A DNA stretch of 55,435 nt. Source: Acrasis kona (taxonomy: Eukaryota; Heterolobosea; Eutetramitea; Acrasida; Acrasidae). The stretch is from NCBI GenBank assembly GCA_026419775.2, contig JAOPGA020000036.1, positions 1 through 55,435 of the forward strand, written 5' to 3'. This document shows, in pieces, positions 28,490 to 40,240 of this stretch. Each line of letters opens with the position of its first letter. Positions within the stretch are counted from its first letter, which is position 1. The notes under the pieces were generated by a model. The model made no database searches. It worked only from the letters and a program-made list of their open reading frames with translations, and was not told the DNA's origin. The position numbers and the translations under genes were made by a program.

Positions 28490-29404
28490 TTATACATTTG
28501 CAAAAGTTTGGTAATCAGATTCAGAAAGTCGATAAGCCCAATGTTGGAGCGTTTGTCTGACTGATGGCGCAACACTCTCATCATCGAATGGTCTTTTGCT
28601 CTTGATAACCTTTCTTACCAAATCTCTCTTCCATCTTCCTTTGTCTCCAGCTACCCAAGACCACCTTTGTACCTGTCTATTGTCATCACTGTTTCTTCTT
28701 CCCAAATAAAATCTGCAATACCATTGAAACCATCCTCTAGGATCGCAGCTTCTAATCATACCCGCTCTCTCTCTTTCTCTAAGTGAAGGACCTGATTTGA
28801 TGCCATATTTATTGACGCCCTCATCATGTTCCTCTCTTTTCAGTAATTCATTTACATTAATTCCCTTCAGCCACTCCTTTGGGAATTCTGCCAAATCATC
28901 ACTACCAACCAATTTCTTTTTAGTAATGGTTGATTCTATGTCGCAGAAGAAGCAGCCTCCAAAACTGCCCATTTGCATCATTTCCTTTGGGGTGAGATTG
29001 GGAAGAAAATCTGGATGAGAACGGAAGTGTAACACTCCTTGGTCATCTCGATCTGGAAGCGGTTCTACTTGACTATAATCTTCTATTACATGAGCTTCCT
29101 TTTTTTGTTTCTTTGGAACACTGAGAGTTATTTTACTGTCTTGTTCGTCATCTGAAGATCTTGCACTGCGGGAGAGCCTTGAGTCGAACTCATCTGGAAG
29201 TAGACCATATTCTGGTGCTTTGTTACTCAATCTGGGTGATTTTCTTTTTGGTAAATCCTCTTCCACATCTAATGCTTTTCGTGATCTAGATTTTTTATTG
29301 TTCTCCTTTGGTACTTGTAACTCCTTGTTAATACCAAGCTCTGAAATCAACTTTTTGTTTCTCTTGATATTTTCAAGCCTTAGCTTCTCGTAGTCTGTTA
29401 CCAT
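28490..29404 (-). CDS. Conserved uncharacterised nuclear-type protein
   Basis: An intronless 304-residue frame. The N-terminus YEKLRLENIKRNKKLISELG matches the start of a motif shared by several chromatin-linked proteins (for example WDR76-like). A basic, serine-rich linker (KRKSPRLSNK) follows. The C-terminal half (FRSHPDFLPNLTPKEMMQMG, FGGCFF, GVNKYGIKSGPSLRERERAG, DPRGWFQWYCRFYLGRR, RWSWVAGDKGRWKRDL) is a Trp/Arg-rich domain that I recall from uncharacterised fungal and protist proteins; its function is not known to me. Basic stretches suggest nuclear localisation (inference). Confidence 0.75.
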   Translation of the reverse strand: MVTDYEKLRLENIKRNKKLISELGINKELQVPKENNKKSRSRKALDVEEDLPKRKSPRLSNKAPEYGLLPDEFDSRLSRSARSSDDEQDSKITLSVPKKQKKEAHVIEDYSQVEPLPDRDDQGVLHFRSHPDFLPNLTPKEMMQMGSFGGCFFCDIESTITKKKLVGSDDLAEFPKEWLKGINVNELLKREEHDEGVNKYGIKSGPSLRERERAGMIRSCDPRGWFQWYCRFYLGRRNSDDNRQVQRWSWVAGDKGRWKRDLVRKVIKSKRPFDDESVAPSVRQTLQHWAYRLSESDYQTFANV

Positions 29405-29732
29405 CGAGTATAGCGATTGTTATTATTGAAGTATTTTAATTAGAATTATAGCCGCTTCATATAAATACTCTTTGTAAAAAGAACTAACCTGCTAAGTTTG
29501 TTTAGATTTAAAGATGTTGCGCTTGATGGGGCAGAAACTTCGGTCTATCTTCGCACAATTAAAGCTTTAACATTTTTTTTTATATTTTGACATTCACAAA
29601 CATGCACCACCATTGTAACTGGGGGACCAATCGGCGAGAACCGAAAAGAACACTAAATAGTATAAAAAGAAGCAATAAAATGCTTTGGTATCAAACTCTT
29701 AACTTCAATTTTCTTATTTATTGTTATCTATC

Positions 29733-32700
29733 ATGACAACCCGGTTAGATCGTCTTCTAAATCTATTAGATGCTGGGAGTGTCGCCGTCCGAAGTGCAGC
29801 AGCTACACAGATTGGTGAGGTCACAAAGTATCATCATCAAGAATTACCTTCCGTGCTTTTAAAAGTTGGTGCATTGTTGAGAAGTAAAAGTTGGGAAACC
29901 AGAACAGCAGCTGGACAGGCGATCGCCGAAATAGCAAAAAACGTACCACAGTATAATCCAACAATCGAAAGTGAAAGAATCGAACCCATTAAAACAGAGG
30001 AAAGCCAAGATGTAAAACAGGAGGAGCCCGCAACTCCCCAAGCTGACGAAGAAGAATTGGTAAATGATTTTATCGCATTCGAGACGTTCGACATTTTAGC
30101 AGTTCAATTGAATGGTCAATGTTTAATGGCGAAGGCACTTAACCCAATTGTAAGTATTTAACACGAACATTGATCAACAATTTATGCAGGAGGGTGAGAG
30201 AGAAAAAGAAGAGGCTCTTCTACGTGAAATGAGCCCTAACAATAGAAAATTGTACAAACAAAATAACTTTATGGCCAAGGTCGGCCTACTCGGTCCACAA
30301 GCTCAGAATATACAGGAGAATGACCTAGATTTGGATGAGTACATTACCCCACAACCTAAGCAGCAACCAGTGGAGGTAGTAGACGTATCAAAGATGACTG
30401 CACAAGAAAAGCGTCTGTACAACGCGCAAAAGAGATCGAAAAGGAAAAAGTCAGTTGTGGCCGAAGAGATTGATGATTCGCCCAAGAGGGCAGCCAAAAA
30501 GGTAATTTACATTCACACACAACATTCAATAACACGATCAGATGAAAACAGTAGTTACCGAACAACCGCAACAAACCAACAAAATTGTCATTGAAGCTGT
30601 CGTTGATCAAGATCTAAACGAGATCAATGCACACCCCGACCGCTGGCCTTTACATTCGCTGGTAGAACGCCTACGATATGACTTATTCCACGACGATTGG
30701 GAGATCAGACATGGGGCCGCAATAGGACTCAGAGAAGTCATCCGCCATCATGCAACATCAGCAGGTCGGCTACCCAACTGTAAAACAAACGAAGAACGCA
30801 ACACCAGATGGTTGGACGATCTTTGCATCAAACTATTATGCTTGTTCAGCTTGGATCGCTTTAGTGACTTTGTAAGTGATTCCGTCGTTGCGCCCATCAG
30901 AGAGACTTGTGCACAATTACTCGGTATACTTTTCCAACATTTATCCAACCACTCCATGAAGTGCGTCGTTCAATGTTTGGTACATCTCACTACCAGTCAA
31001 CATTGGCAAGTACGCCACGGAGGTTTGTCTGGCATGAAGTACGCAGTGGCCCTTCGAATGAACGACATTGACTCTGTATTCCCGTTACTACTTCCAAGCG
31101 TCATACAATCTCTCGACGACAGCGTCGATGACGTCAGAAGCGTCGCAGCCGACACATTGACACCCATCACAAGACATTTATTCAAACTACAAGACAAGTT
31201 GAAACAAACCAGAGATGTGCTTTGGAACGTATTGAGCGATTTGGACGATCTCAGCAGCGCCACCGCAAGCGTCATGAAGTTTTTGGCGGAGTTTTATTCC
31301 GTCGCAGGAGAACAACCAAGCATGCAAAATGATTTCTTTTCGAATCATTTAACGCAGTGCGCGCCTCTACTTTATCCCTTCTTCCGACACAATCTAGCAG
31401 CCGTTCGCAAATCAGCCGTACTTACATTGGAGAAATTAATCTCAAACTCTCCCAACTTGACATGGGTCAGTTCGTTAATGAATCATTTAATTCGTTACTT
31501 GTTTCAAAACATTTTATTGGAACGTAACGTGGACATTGTGGATTCCAGCATCAAAGTTTGGCGGTTATTATTGGAACGAACATCTGGTCCATTGGTAGAT
31601 CAAGCAATCAAAAGTCAACTCGACACATGGATCACATTGATGTGCACGCCATTCAACACGGCGATGGACCATAAGTTGTTATTGCTTCCCGAATCCATAC
31701 AAGTCACTTTGAATAAATCTTCGTCCACTCACAAGCAGTCAAGGTCGACCACTTTACAAAAATCAAAAAAGAAAAACGAAAGTCAACCCACACAAGAAGA
31801 ATCTTCGGAGAATGAAAAAACATACGATGTGAAATTAATCGCTTCTACATTCGAAGAATACATTACTTCCAGAATAGCTTGTTGCAAAGCATTAGCATTA
31901 GCCTCCAAACAAGGACCGAGTTCACAAAGCATCAACCACGTTACACATTGTCTCATCAACAGTCAATGGGCAATTCACCACACCATGAGCGGATTACTCG
32001 TTCAAGAAATGTCCACTCTCATTCAACCACCATCACATCAAGATGGACAAATCAACGCGACCATTCCACAAGAAATGCAAAACGCATTACTAAAATCATG
32101 CATCACGCCCATCACATTTTTGGAAATGAATTCATGTTTCGCATCGCTCACATTAGAATGTAACAAATTACTGAGCATGTATGCTCAGCTCAACATGGAC
32201 GTTTCACAATATTACAAATTGGATCCATCCACCAATTCCATGCAATTACAAACCAGCATACCACTAGCCCAACACTTGATCGGACCCGTCTACGAAATGA
32301 TCATGTCTCAAAATGCGGTCGTTCAAAATCAACAAGTCAAATCTGCCCTGGAGAGCCAAATGGAGATTTGTAAATCGAGCATCGAAAATTGGCAATCTAC
32401 AGAAGGTAGCGTGAGTAACGTCTGCAACAATACGCAAAGCTGTGCGGTGGTATGGAGCCACCAAAGTGAAGATTTATCGAACAAGTCGGAATTGCCAATC
32501 TTGATCGAATTGCTCATGAGAGCGATCAAGATTCACAACAGCAGCACTTTACAACAGAGAGCATCTGATGCATTAGCAAAAGTTGTTGGATTGAATTCCA
32601 ATCACAATGCATCCATCATCAATCAATTACTTTCGTTGGCACAATTAGGAGATGCGTCCACGTCGAGCGAATGTAGAGGAGCCATCACTAGTCTATGCAG

Positions 32701-35101
32701 CATTCACAAATCATGCGCACGATTCGTTTATGAACAATTGCCATACTTGTGGGAAAAAACAGGATTGGTGATCATCGAATCGTCAAATGATTTCATCCAT
32801 CAAAAACCGATCGATCAACCCAAATTGATCAAATCCATGAACGTGATCAAATCCACGATTCACTCTTTGGATCCACAATTGTTCGAATCCCATCTGGATC
32901 CAATGTTACATTCGTTACTGAAATTATTACCATGTGATGTCGATCAAGATCACTTGAGCACCACCATTGCATCTTTGGTCCAATGTAGTACCAATCGCAC
33001 CATGAAGATTCTGATCGAAATTCTGATTCCCCTCATGAGCGATCCAAAGAGTTCGAAAACACGTTTGGGATGCGTCAAGGTCATCAAATGCATCGTCGAC
33101 CAATTACAAATTAACATTTTATCGTGGATCGTGTTCTTCGTGGTGCCGCTACTGAAGAGAATGAGCGACCAGGACGATCCCACCAGAGAATTAGCGAGTA
33201 ATTGTTTCGGCAACGTGATCAAATTATTACCATTAGAAAAATCAGCTCCGGTCGTCGAATCCAATCAAAAAGAACGAGAAAAGGAACGATTGTTCGTGGA
33301 TCAATTACTGGACAGCAGCAAGGTACAACCATTCCAAATGCCCATTCAAATCAAAGCCGAATTGAGACAGTACCAAAAGGATGGAATCAGTTGGTTAGCG
33401 TTCCTCAATCGATACAACTTACATGGCATCTTGTGCGATGACATGGGATTAGGTAAAACGTTACAAACCATTTGTATGGTCGCCAGCGACATTCAAATGA
33501 GAAAATCAGAATTCGAAAAAACACAAAATCCAGAGTACATCCACTTGCCTTCCCTCGTGGTATGTCCGCCCACTCTAGTTGCTCATTGGGCATACGAAGT
33601 GAATAAATTTTGTGATCAATTGACCGTAGCTCAATACAGCGGCAATCAAGCTCAAAGAAGACACGTCAGGAGCATCATGAGCACGTTAGATATCGTCGTG
33701 CTAAGTTACGATATCTTAAGAAACGACGCAAAGGAAATCTTAGCCTCCCAACCCATTTGGAACTATTGCGTATTGGACGAAGGTCACATTATCAAAAACA
33801 AGAAGACACAAATTACAAAGGCAGTAAAGATGGTCAGAGCCAATCATCGACTCATATTGAGCGGCACGCCCATACAAAACAACGTTATTGAATTATGGAG
33901 CTTGTTCGATTTCTTAATGCCTGGTTTCTTGGGCACGGAGAAGGAATTCAATCATCGGTACAGCAAACCAATTTCGAGCAGCAAAGACGCAAAAGCAAAC
34001 TCAAAAGAACAAGCTGCAGGTACGTTAGCTATGGAGGCTCTTCATCGACAAGTCTTGCCCTTCTTGTTGCGTAGAGTCAAAGAAGATGTGTTGCATGACT
34101 TGCCCGAAAAAATCATTCAAGATTATTATTGTGACTTATCTCCTCTCCAACACCAACTCTACGAAGATTTTAGTAAAAAAAACATGAAAGAGGGCGAAGA
34201 TGAACAAATGAACGATAGCGTACACGTGTTTAAGGCGCTACAGTACCTTCGTAAACTATGTAATCATCCTCGTTTGGTCTTGACGCCTCAGCACCCTCAA
34301 TATGAACAAGTCATGGAAGATTTGAACAGAGAAGGTAAGAACTTAAGCGATATTAGCCTTAGTCCAAAATTATCGAGCCTTAAACAATTATTACAAGAGT
34401 GTGGCATTGGAATAAAGCATCAACAACAGAGCGATTCGATGGACTCTGGTACGGAATGTAGCGCTGGTCATCGAGTGTTGTTATTCTGTCAAATGAAGAG
34501 CATGTTGGATATTATCGAACATGATTTGTTCAAAAACGAAATGAAGGAGGTTACTTACATGAGGTTAGATGGTAGCATCGATGCTAATAAGAGGTTATCT
34601 ATCGTCAATCAATTCAATGCCGATCCAACCATCGACGTATTGTTGTTAACTACGAGAGTTGGTGGTTTAGGATTGAACCTGACGGGTGCCGATACTGTTA
34701 TATTCGTAGAGCATGATTGGAACCCAAGTGCTGATTTGCAGGCCATGGACAGAGCACATCGATTGGGTCAAAAGAGAGTGGTGAATGTTTATAGGTTGAT
34801 TACGAAAAATACATTGGAGGAGAAGATTATGGGGTTACAAAAGTTTAAAACCAACATTTCAAAAACTGTGGTGAATAGGGATAATTCTTCCCTGAAGACC
34901 ATGGATACGGAACAGTTGGTTGATTTGTTTAAGCTTGGTAAGGACGAGGCACAGCAGAAGGATGATGGTAGCGGTGGTTCTACTGGTAAGAAGAAGACTG
35001 GTGCGGCTGCTATTATGGAGGAAGTGGGCGAGCTGTGGGATGATCAACAGCAGTACGAAGAGTATGATTTGGATTCCTTCTTGAAGACTATGAATAAATA
35101 A
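29733..35101 (+). CDS. BTAF1: BTAF1/Mot1, TBP-removing Swi2/Snf2 ATPase
   Basis: Three exons (29733-30149, 30190-30501, 30542-35101) with two 40-nt introns give 1762 residues, slightly shorter than human BTAF1 (1849). Mot1 uses ATP to pull TBP off DNA and redistributes it between promoters. The N-terminus starts TTRLDRLLNLLDAGSVAVRS, typical of the family. HEAT repeats with the insert DVSKMTAQEKRLYNAQKR run to about residue 1180. The Swi2/Snf2 motor follows: motif I DDMGLGKTLQT, motif II DEGH, motif III LSGTPIQNN, and the helicase C part TRVGGLGLNLTGADTVIF plus QAMDRAHRLGQKR. The C-terminus ends YEEYDLDSFLKTM, as in Mot1. It is 40 bp upstream of the acyl-CoA dehydrogenase start on the same strand. 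Confidence 0.97.
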
Positions 35102-35140
35102 TTTTTGATTTAAAGTTGTGTTGCTTACAAAACATTAACC

Positions 35141-36419
35141 ATGCAGGAACAATTTGGAGAGAAGATACCATTCTGCGAACCATATTGGTATCAAGGTGGA
35201 CATTCTCCATATTATACCGAAAATCACAAAAAGTATCGTGCTTTGGTGCGTGATTTTGTAGAAAGAGAAGTCAAACCAAATGTTGATAAATGGTTGAAGA
35301 CTGGATATCCAAAAGAACTACATCAAAAATCATGTGAGCTTGGAGTAGAAAGTGTTGTTTATCCTCGCGAGTTTGGTGGTAAAATGCCCCAGGACTACGA
35401 TCCATTCTACGAAATGATCCTTTATGATGAGGTCGCAAGAGTTGGTGGAGGAATGGTTCTTGGTCACATTATGATTAATGGACTCGGACTTCCTCCCATC
35501 ATCGCCGCAGGAACTCCGGAGCTCAAGAAGAGGGTACTACCCGATGTAGTGGCAGGGAAGAAATTTGTTTGCCTGGCCATCACAGAACCAACAGCAGGTA
35601 GTGATGTTGCCGGAATTAGAGCCACAGCCAGACGTGAAGGTGACTTCTACATTGTTAGTGGTGTTAAGAAATGGATCACAGGAGGAGCTTACAGTGACTT
35701 TTTCACCACAGCCGTCAGAACTGGCGGAGAAGGAATGGGAGGTATCAGCTTGTTGGTACTTGAAAAGGACATGCCTGGAATCACCATCAGAAAAATGGAA
35801 ACCCAATTTGACACCTCGCACAACACTACTTTTATTACCCTAGAAGACGTCAAAGTCCCAGTCGCTAATTTGCTTGGAAAGGAAAATCAAGGCTTCAAGC
35901 TAATAATGGCCAACTTCAACCACGAAAGATTTATCATTGCAGCGGAAACGTGCCGTAAAGCGCGCATCTGTTACGAAGAAAGCATAAAGTATGCCCTACA
36001 GAGAAGAACATTCGGCAAGCGTCTTGTCGAGCATCAAATAATTAGATATAAATTAGCAGAGATGGCAAGGCTTATTGAGGCACTCTATGATAACTTGGAA
36101 AGAGTGGGTTTCCAATTCAAATCCAACGTTCCCGACGCTAAGCTTGGTGGACAATGTGCCTTGTTGAAAGTCAACGCTAGTCGTACTTTTGAGTTTTGTG
36201 CTAGAGAGGCTGCTCAAATATTCGGAGGAAACAGTATTGTCAAAGAAGGCAAGGGTAAAATTATTGAAAGGTAATTTCTTAAAAGTGTAACATGCTTAAT
36301 AATTGTTTAGATTATATAGAGAGGTGAGGGGATCTGCCATTCCTGGAGGAAGTGAGGAGATTTTATTGGACTTTGTTATCAGACAAGCAGCAACAGAGGC
36401 AACAAAAAGTAAACTTTAA
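35141..36419 (+). CDS. Acyl-CoA dehydrogenase with peroxisomal targeting signal
   Basis: Two exons (35141-36270, 36311-36419) with a 40-nt intron encode 412 residues. Family marks: N-terminal helical part, the FAD/substrate loop LAITEPTAGSDVAGIRATAR, KKWITGGAYSDFF, LEDVKVPVANLLG, and the C-terminal helices with RRTFGKRLVEHQ, QIFGGNSIVKEG and GSAIPGGSEEILL, where the acidic pair is the probable catalytic base. FAD-dependent dehydrogenation starts beta-oxidation. The second exon ends ATKSKL-stop, a canonical PTS1, and there is no mitochondrial presequence, so the enzyme should be peroxisomal. Many eukaryotes use an oxidase for this step; some fungi use dehydrogenases. Its 3' end overlaps the end of a possible minus-strand gene. 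Confidence 0.93.
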
Positions 36420-36770
36420 ATTTGTTTGAGAAATAAAACCTCTTTTACAATTCAATTGAATTTCTTTATCCAGTTGTTCAGTCTGGTGGCTGAAGAAGTC
36501 TGTGGTAATTCTCCGCTTGATCCAGAACATGGTGTCTAAACTACTGGTATTAGCTCTATCTCCATTAACTAACAGATCTGCTCCGTGCTCCACAGCCAAT
36601 TTGTCATCACTAATATAGTACATTCTATCTAATCTTTGGCCATTACATACATGGGGAATATAGCCTAACGCATGACCAAATGCTTCAACATAAACATTCT
36701 CCACACTCGTGTTTTTTCTTTTTGGATTCAAAAGCTGGTTTCTATTGAGCAACAAGTACATTAAAGACAT
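36363..36770 (-). CDS. Possible small protein, unknown
   Basis: A 135-residue frame from the ATG at 36768-36770: MSLMYLLLNRNQLLNPKRKN, then VYVEAFGHALGYIPHVCNGQ, then a polar middle (DKLAVEHGADLLVNGDRAN). The last ~20 residues (FTFCCLCCCLSDNKV) run antisense into the final acyl-CoA dehydrogenase exon, a 57-bp overlap of coding ends that is unusual here. The middle looks protein-like, so a real gene with a different, perhaps spliced, 3' end is possible. No family is recognised. Confidence 0.38.
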   Translation of the reverse strand: MSLMYLLLNRNQLLNPKRKNTSVENVYVEAFGHALGYIPHVCNGQRLDRMYYISDDKLAVEHGADLLVNGDRANTSSLDTMFWIKRRITTDFFSHQTEQLDKEIQLNCKRGFISQTNLKFTFCCLCCCLSDNKVQ

Positions 36771-37105
36771 TTCAATTACCAAAAACGACCTTGACAAAAT
36801 TGTCTTTTACTCATTCAACAGAATCCATATTCTCTCGAAGATTGGAAACATTTAAGCGATGGAAACTGGTAGATTGAGGAGTATAACAGTTTTGTATTAC
36901 GGTACTAATATAGATCATGTGAGTAAGCTATCCAGAAGGATTGCATTATGATGATCAATTAAAATTATGGAGAGCGTCAATGTGGATGAATATGAATCTG
37001 ATATAAAATATGTGTTTCTTTTTTAAACAAGAAATTATTGGCTAATTTGAGTGAAAGGAGCAATAACTGTGGAGAGCATATTCACAAAATTAATTTTATT
37101 TACAT
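36771..37105. other. Intergenic, nothing recognised
   Basis: About 335 bp of AT-rich sequence between two minus-strand genes. No conserved frame or RNA signature is seen. Confidence 0.45.
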
Positions 37106-37936
37106 TTATCTACGTGCTGCAATTTGTAACAAGCCGGCAATTAGATATAATGAACCAGCAATGACCCACAAGACACCCGCTTCAGTTTGGAATGACCTGC
37201 TGAAGAAAGTTCTGAGGAAGCTAGTCCATGCGATGGCACCTAATAACAGAAGAACTGAAGCTACAGTGTACATGACTGTTGCAATACCGTTCAAATATAA
37301 ACTTGAGATTAAACTCTTTGGTGCAACTTCGAAGGTGGTGGCTCCGTTAGTACGGCTGGTCAAGTTGTTCATGTAGGTGTGGTACAAGTAGATGCCGTCA
37401 ACAATGGCACCGTAGTTTCTGAGAAGGAAGTAGGCAAGGATCAACGAAGAACCNATAATCCAAATGATAGTACCGGCGTTGAAAGTGTCAAATCTATCTG
37501 TGCCTGATAACCACAAAGCGGCACCAATAATCATAAGGATGCTTCCTAAGAAGAAGGCAATGCTTCCGATAATGTTCAAAAAGTGGTATGGTGTTCTTGA
37601 GTTCTTGTTTCCCAAGTCGAATCCTCCAATGAAGGAGAATACAGATGCTAATGTGAAGAAGGAAAAGGCAATAATCCAGAGAACGCCACTGGCAACGTAG
37701 TGGTATCCAAAGTCAGCCAAACTGATAGCGGCTCCGACTAGTAGTAGAACACCTCCAATAAACATGGATAGACCCATGAGAGCACCCATAATTTGGGATA
37801 GTACTTGTGACTTGGCTTCGACTGGTGCGGCATAAGCTGTTTGTGTGACTGTTGTTTGAGTGACTGTGGTTGCTCCTGGACCATTTAAAACTTTTGTTGG
37901 TGCAGTTGTTGGCAATAGAGTGTTTGCTGTCGACAT
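37106..37936 (-). CDS. Multipass membrane protein with internal repeats, unknown
   Basis: A 276-residue frame with a low-complexity N-terminus (TTVTQTTVTQTAY), then six or seven hydrophobic helices. Two-helix units recur, each containing a motif like AGVLWVIAGSLYLIAGLL (also ASGVLWIIAFSFFTLASVF and AGTIIWI-GSSLILAYFL). This suggests an internally triplicated fold resembling bacterial YrhK-type membrane domains; the resemblance is by eye only. One codon contains the undetermined base n at 37454, which hides a single residue. The gene is intronless. The start ATG (37934-37936) is followed by a plausible soluble tail. Confidence 0.78.
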   Translation of the reverse strand: MSTANTLLPTTAPTKVLNGPGATTVTQTTVTQTAYAAPVEAKSQVLSQIMGALMGLSMFIGGVLLLVGAAISLADFGYHYVASGVLWIIAFSFFTLASVFSFIGGFDLGNKNSRTPYHFLNIIGSIAFFLGSILMIIGAALWLSGTDRFDTFNAGTIIWIXGSSLILAYFLLRNYGAIVDGIYLYHTYMNNLTSRTNGATTFEVAPKSLISSLYLNGIATVMYTVASVLLLLGAIAWTSFLRTFFSRSFQTEAGVLWVIAGSLYLIAGLLQIAARR

Positions 37937-38398
37937 GTTGATGTTGTTGTGTTTTTTTTGTGTAGGGTGAAGATAATTGTCTCTTTCTTTAAATAGATGA
38001 AACTAAAAATAAAAAGTTAAAAATATACATTTCTTTTTAGAGGAGGACAGAAATAAAGTGTCAAATTTAATTTACGACACTGTGTACTTTATTCTATATC
38101 CAAATGTTGTGATTGAATCTTCGAAGTGCGTATATTGCTTTTATCATCTACCCAAGAATGCTACATCTGGTATCAAATTACTTTTCACAAACCTGTAGTT
38201 CTCCTCACCTCACATCAATGTCAGTTGTAGGCTCTTTCTAATCGTTAAACGTTATAAGTTCTAACCTTTCTTTACAGACGCTTTAATCAGAAGAAAGACA
38301 ATGGCAATATCCACCAAACCATCAATGCAGATGCCTAAATTTATAATTTAGTGAGATTTATAAGAAGGACCATGAGTTCAATTTTTTGAGAAATTGTA
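37937..38398. other. Intergenic (divergent promoters), nothing recognised
   Basis: About 460 bp between the multipass membrane protein gene and the RCC1 gene, transcribed away from each other. No additional gene is seen. Confidence 0.45.
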
Positions 38399-39874
38399 AT
38401 GAAATTCGAAGACGTTGTGGTTGAACACAGTGGGTGCAATGTTGCCAATGAAAGAGATTTCGTATCTATGCTGTCAATGAAAATGAAGTCACGCAAACGT
38501 AATTCATCTATTCGCTATTGATAGAATAATTTTTAGAAATAACATTTAGTCGTGTATGGGGTTGGGTATGTTGATTATAAAGACATCACTTTTGATCGTC
38601 AAGGGCTATAATCACTACGGACAATTAGGTCACTCAGACCAAAATGTTGTACTTACACCAACTTTGGTACGAAATTTACAAGGACTCAGTGTAAAACAAA
38701 TGTTTTGCGGGTCATATGTATCATTCGCGCTCACTAGTTAGTAATAGCACTACCAAATGTTTAACTACGTCAAGATGATGGACAAGTGTACATGTCAGGC
38801 CACCTTGATAGCAGCGTAATCATGAACACTGCATTCACCCGTATTGAATCTCTTTGTGGTATCGGTATAGTGGATATCGCTGTTGGTTGTTGTGGCCATG
38901 TACTCACATTAAATGGTATTTTATTAAAAAAACATTCTATTCACATAATGGAAGAACACAAGCAAGTTCACGTAATGGGCAGCAACGACTACTCTCAACT
39001 TGGTTTAATGGGCACCTATGACGATCAACAATTCGCCGTTAAAATGGACACATCAAACTATGGTCAAATAGTTCAAGTGGCAGTGGGAGGCCGAGACAAG
39101 TTAGGATGTAGCTACCTTCTTAATGGTTCGGACTCTATTCTCTTTTTCCTCACAGTTTAAACTAGATGACGGACAAGTGTATTCTTGGGGCTGTGGCGAA
39201 CATTTTACTTTAGGTCATGGTGACAATGATGATAGGGAAGAACCGGATCTCATTACAAGACTAAAAAACGTAAAATCTCTCATTGTGGGCAGTTATCATT
39301 GTGTCGCGATGACCAGTATGTTTAGTGAATGTACAATCTACTAATCATTAGGTGATGGAAAACTTTATGGATGGGGACGTACTCCAGAGGGTCAATTGTT
39401 TGGTATAAGCAGATGGGGAGCTCAATATGTGGACATACCTATAGACCTCAGCACTTTATTTCAAGGTAAAACATTTGTTGGGTGGCAACTGTCAGAAGAG
39501 GCTGTTGATTTGAGTAAAAATTTGAGAAAGTTAGTAATTAGTGACAGGGTAACAATGGCATTAACATGTAAGTACCTCTCATCTTGTGTCAGAAAATAAA
39601 ATTAGTGACTGGTAAGGTGAAGAGTTGGGGTGTAGAACGTAATTATGGTGGGGTGTCGCCAGTACAAAATGTTGTTCTAGAGGACATTGATGATATATCG
39701 TGTGGAGATAAAATTTATCTAGCATTGAATAGTAAGGGCGCCGTTTATCAGTGGGGTGCGAAATCAGGATCTCCTGGCTTTGAGTTAGATTCAGAAAGAC
39801 CAAACACTTTGAAATCACTTAGCAACATTAAACGTGTAGTTTGCTATGGGATGCATTGTTTTGCGTTAGAATAA
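38399..39874 (+). CDS. RCC1-repeat protein
   Basis: Eight exons (38399-38498, 38537-38565, 38604-38736, 38775-38915, 38955-39125, 39166-39315, 39352-39567, 39606-39874) with seven introns of 36-40 nt encode 402 residues. It is the most intron-dense gene here; one exon is only 29 nt. RCC1-type blades are seen as VWGWG, YNHYGQLGHSDQN, DGQVYMSG, VHVMGSNDYSQLGL, DGQVYSWGCGEHFTLGHGDND, DGKLYGWGRTPEGQLFG and AVYQWGAKSG. Together they form a seven-bladed propeller without other domains. RCC1 proteins act as Ran exchange factors, but many paralogues do other jobs, and nothing here singles out Ran. The N-terminal start is the weakest part of the model. Confidence 0.87.
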
Positions 39875-40240
39875 ATGTTGATTCTTACATCTAAAGTCGT
39901 TGTTGTGCATAAAGATACATGATGACCATCCAACAATTTTGTGTCATGAGTTGTTTACCGAAAGTTGACTGGGTGATGGATGTGTTCTCCGTGATAGGTT
40001 ACACATAATTAATATTATTTCAAACAAGAATAGGCATGCAATGAGGAGCTTGATTGTGAATGTTCTACTTTGCTCATGTGTTGTAGGACTGGGAAAATTA
40101 ATGAGTATGGTCAAATGGTACATTATAGTAATTCAAAATTATTTTATAACTTCCCTGTTTGTTGTGCTTTTAAAATCACATCTTCAAATTGAAGTGAATC
40201 AAGTTTACTTTAAAATTGTAAAAACTGGCGGGTAACAAAA
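39875..40240. other. Intergenic, nothing recognised
   Basis: About 365 bp before the IFT54 gene, with a GTTGAC motif at 39964-39969. A short open frame (40041-40235) has no features of a real protein. Confidence 0.45.
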
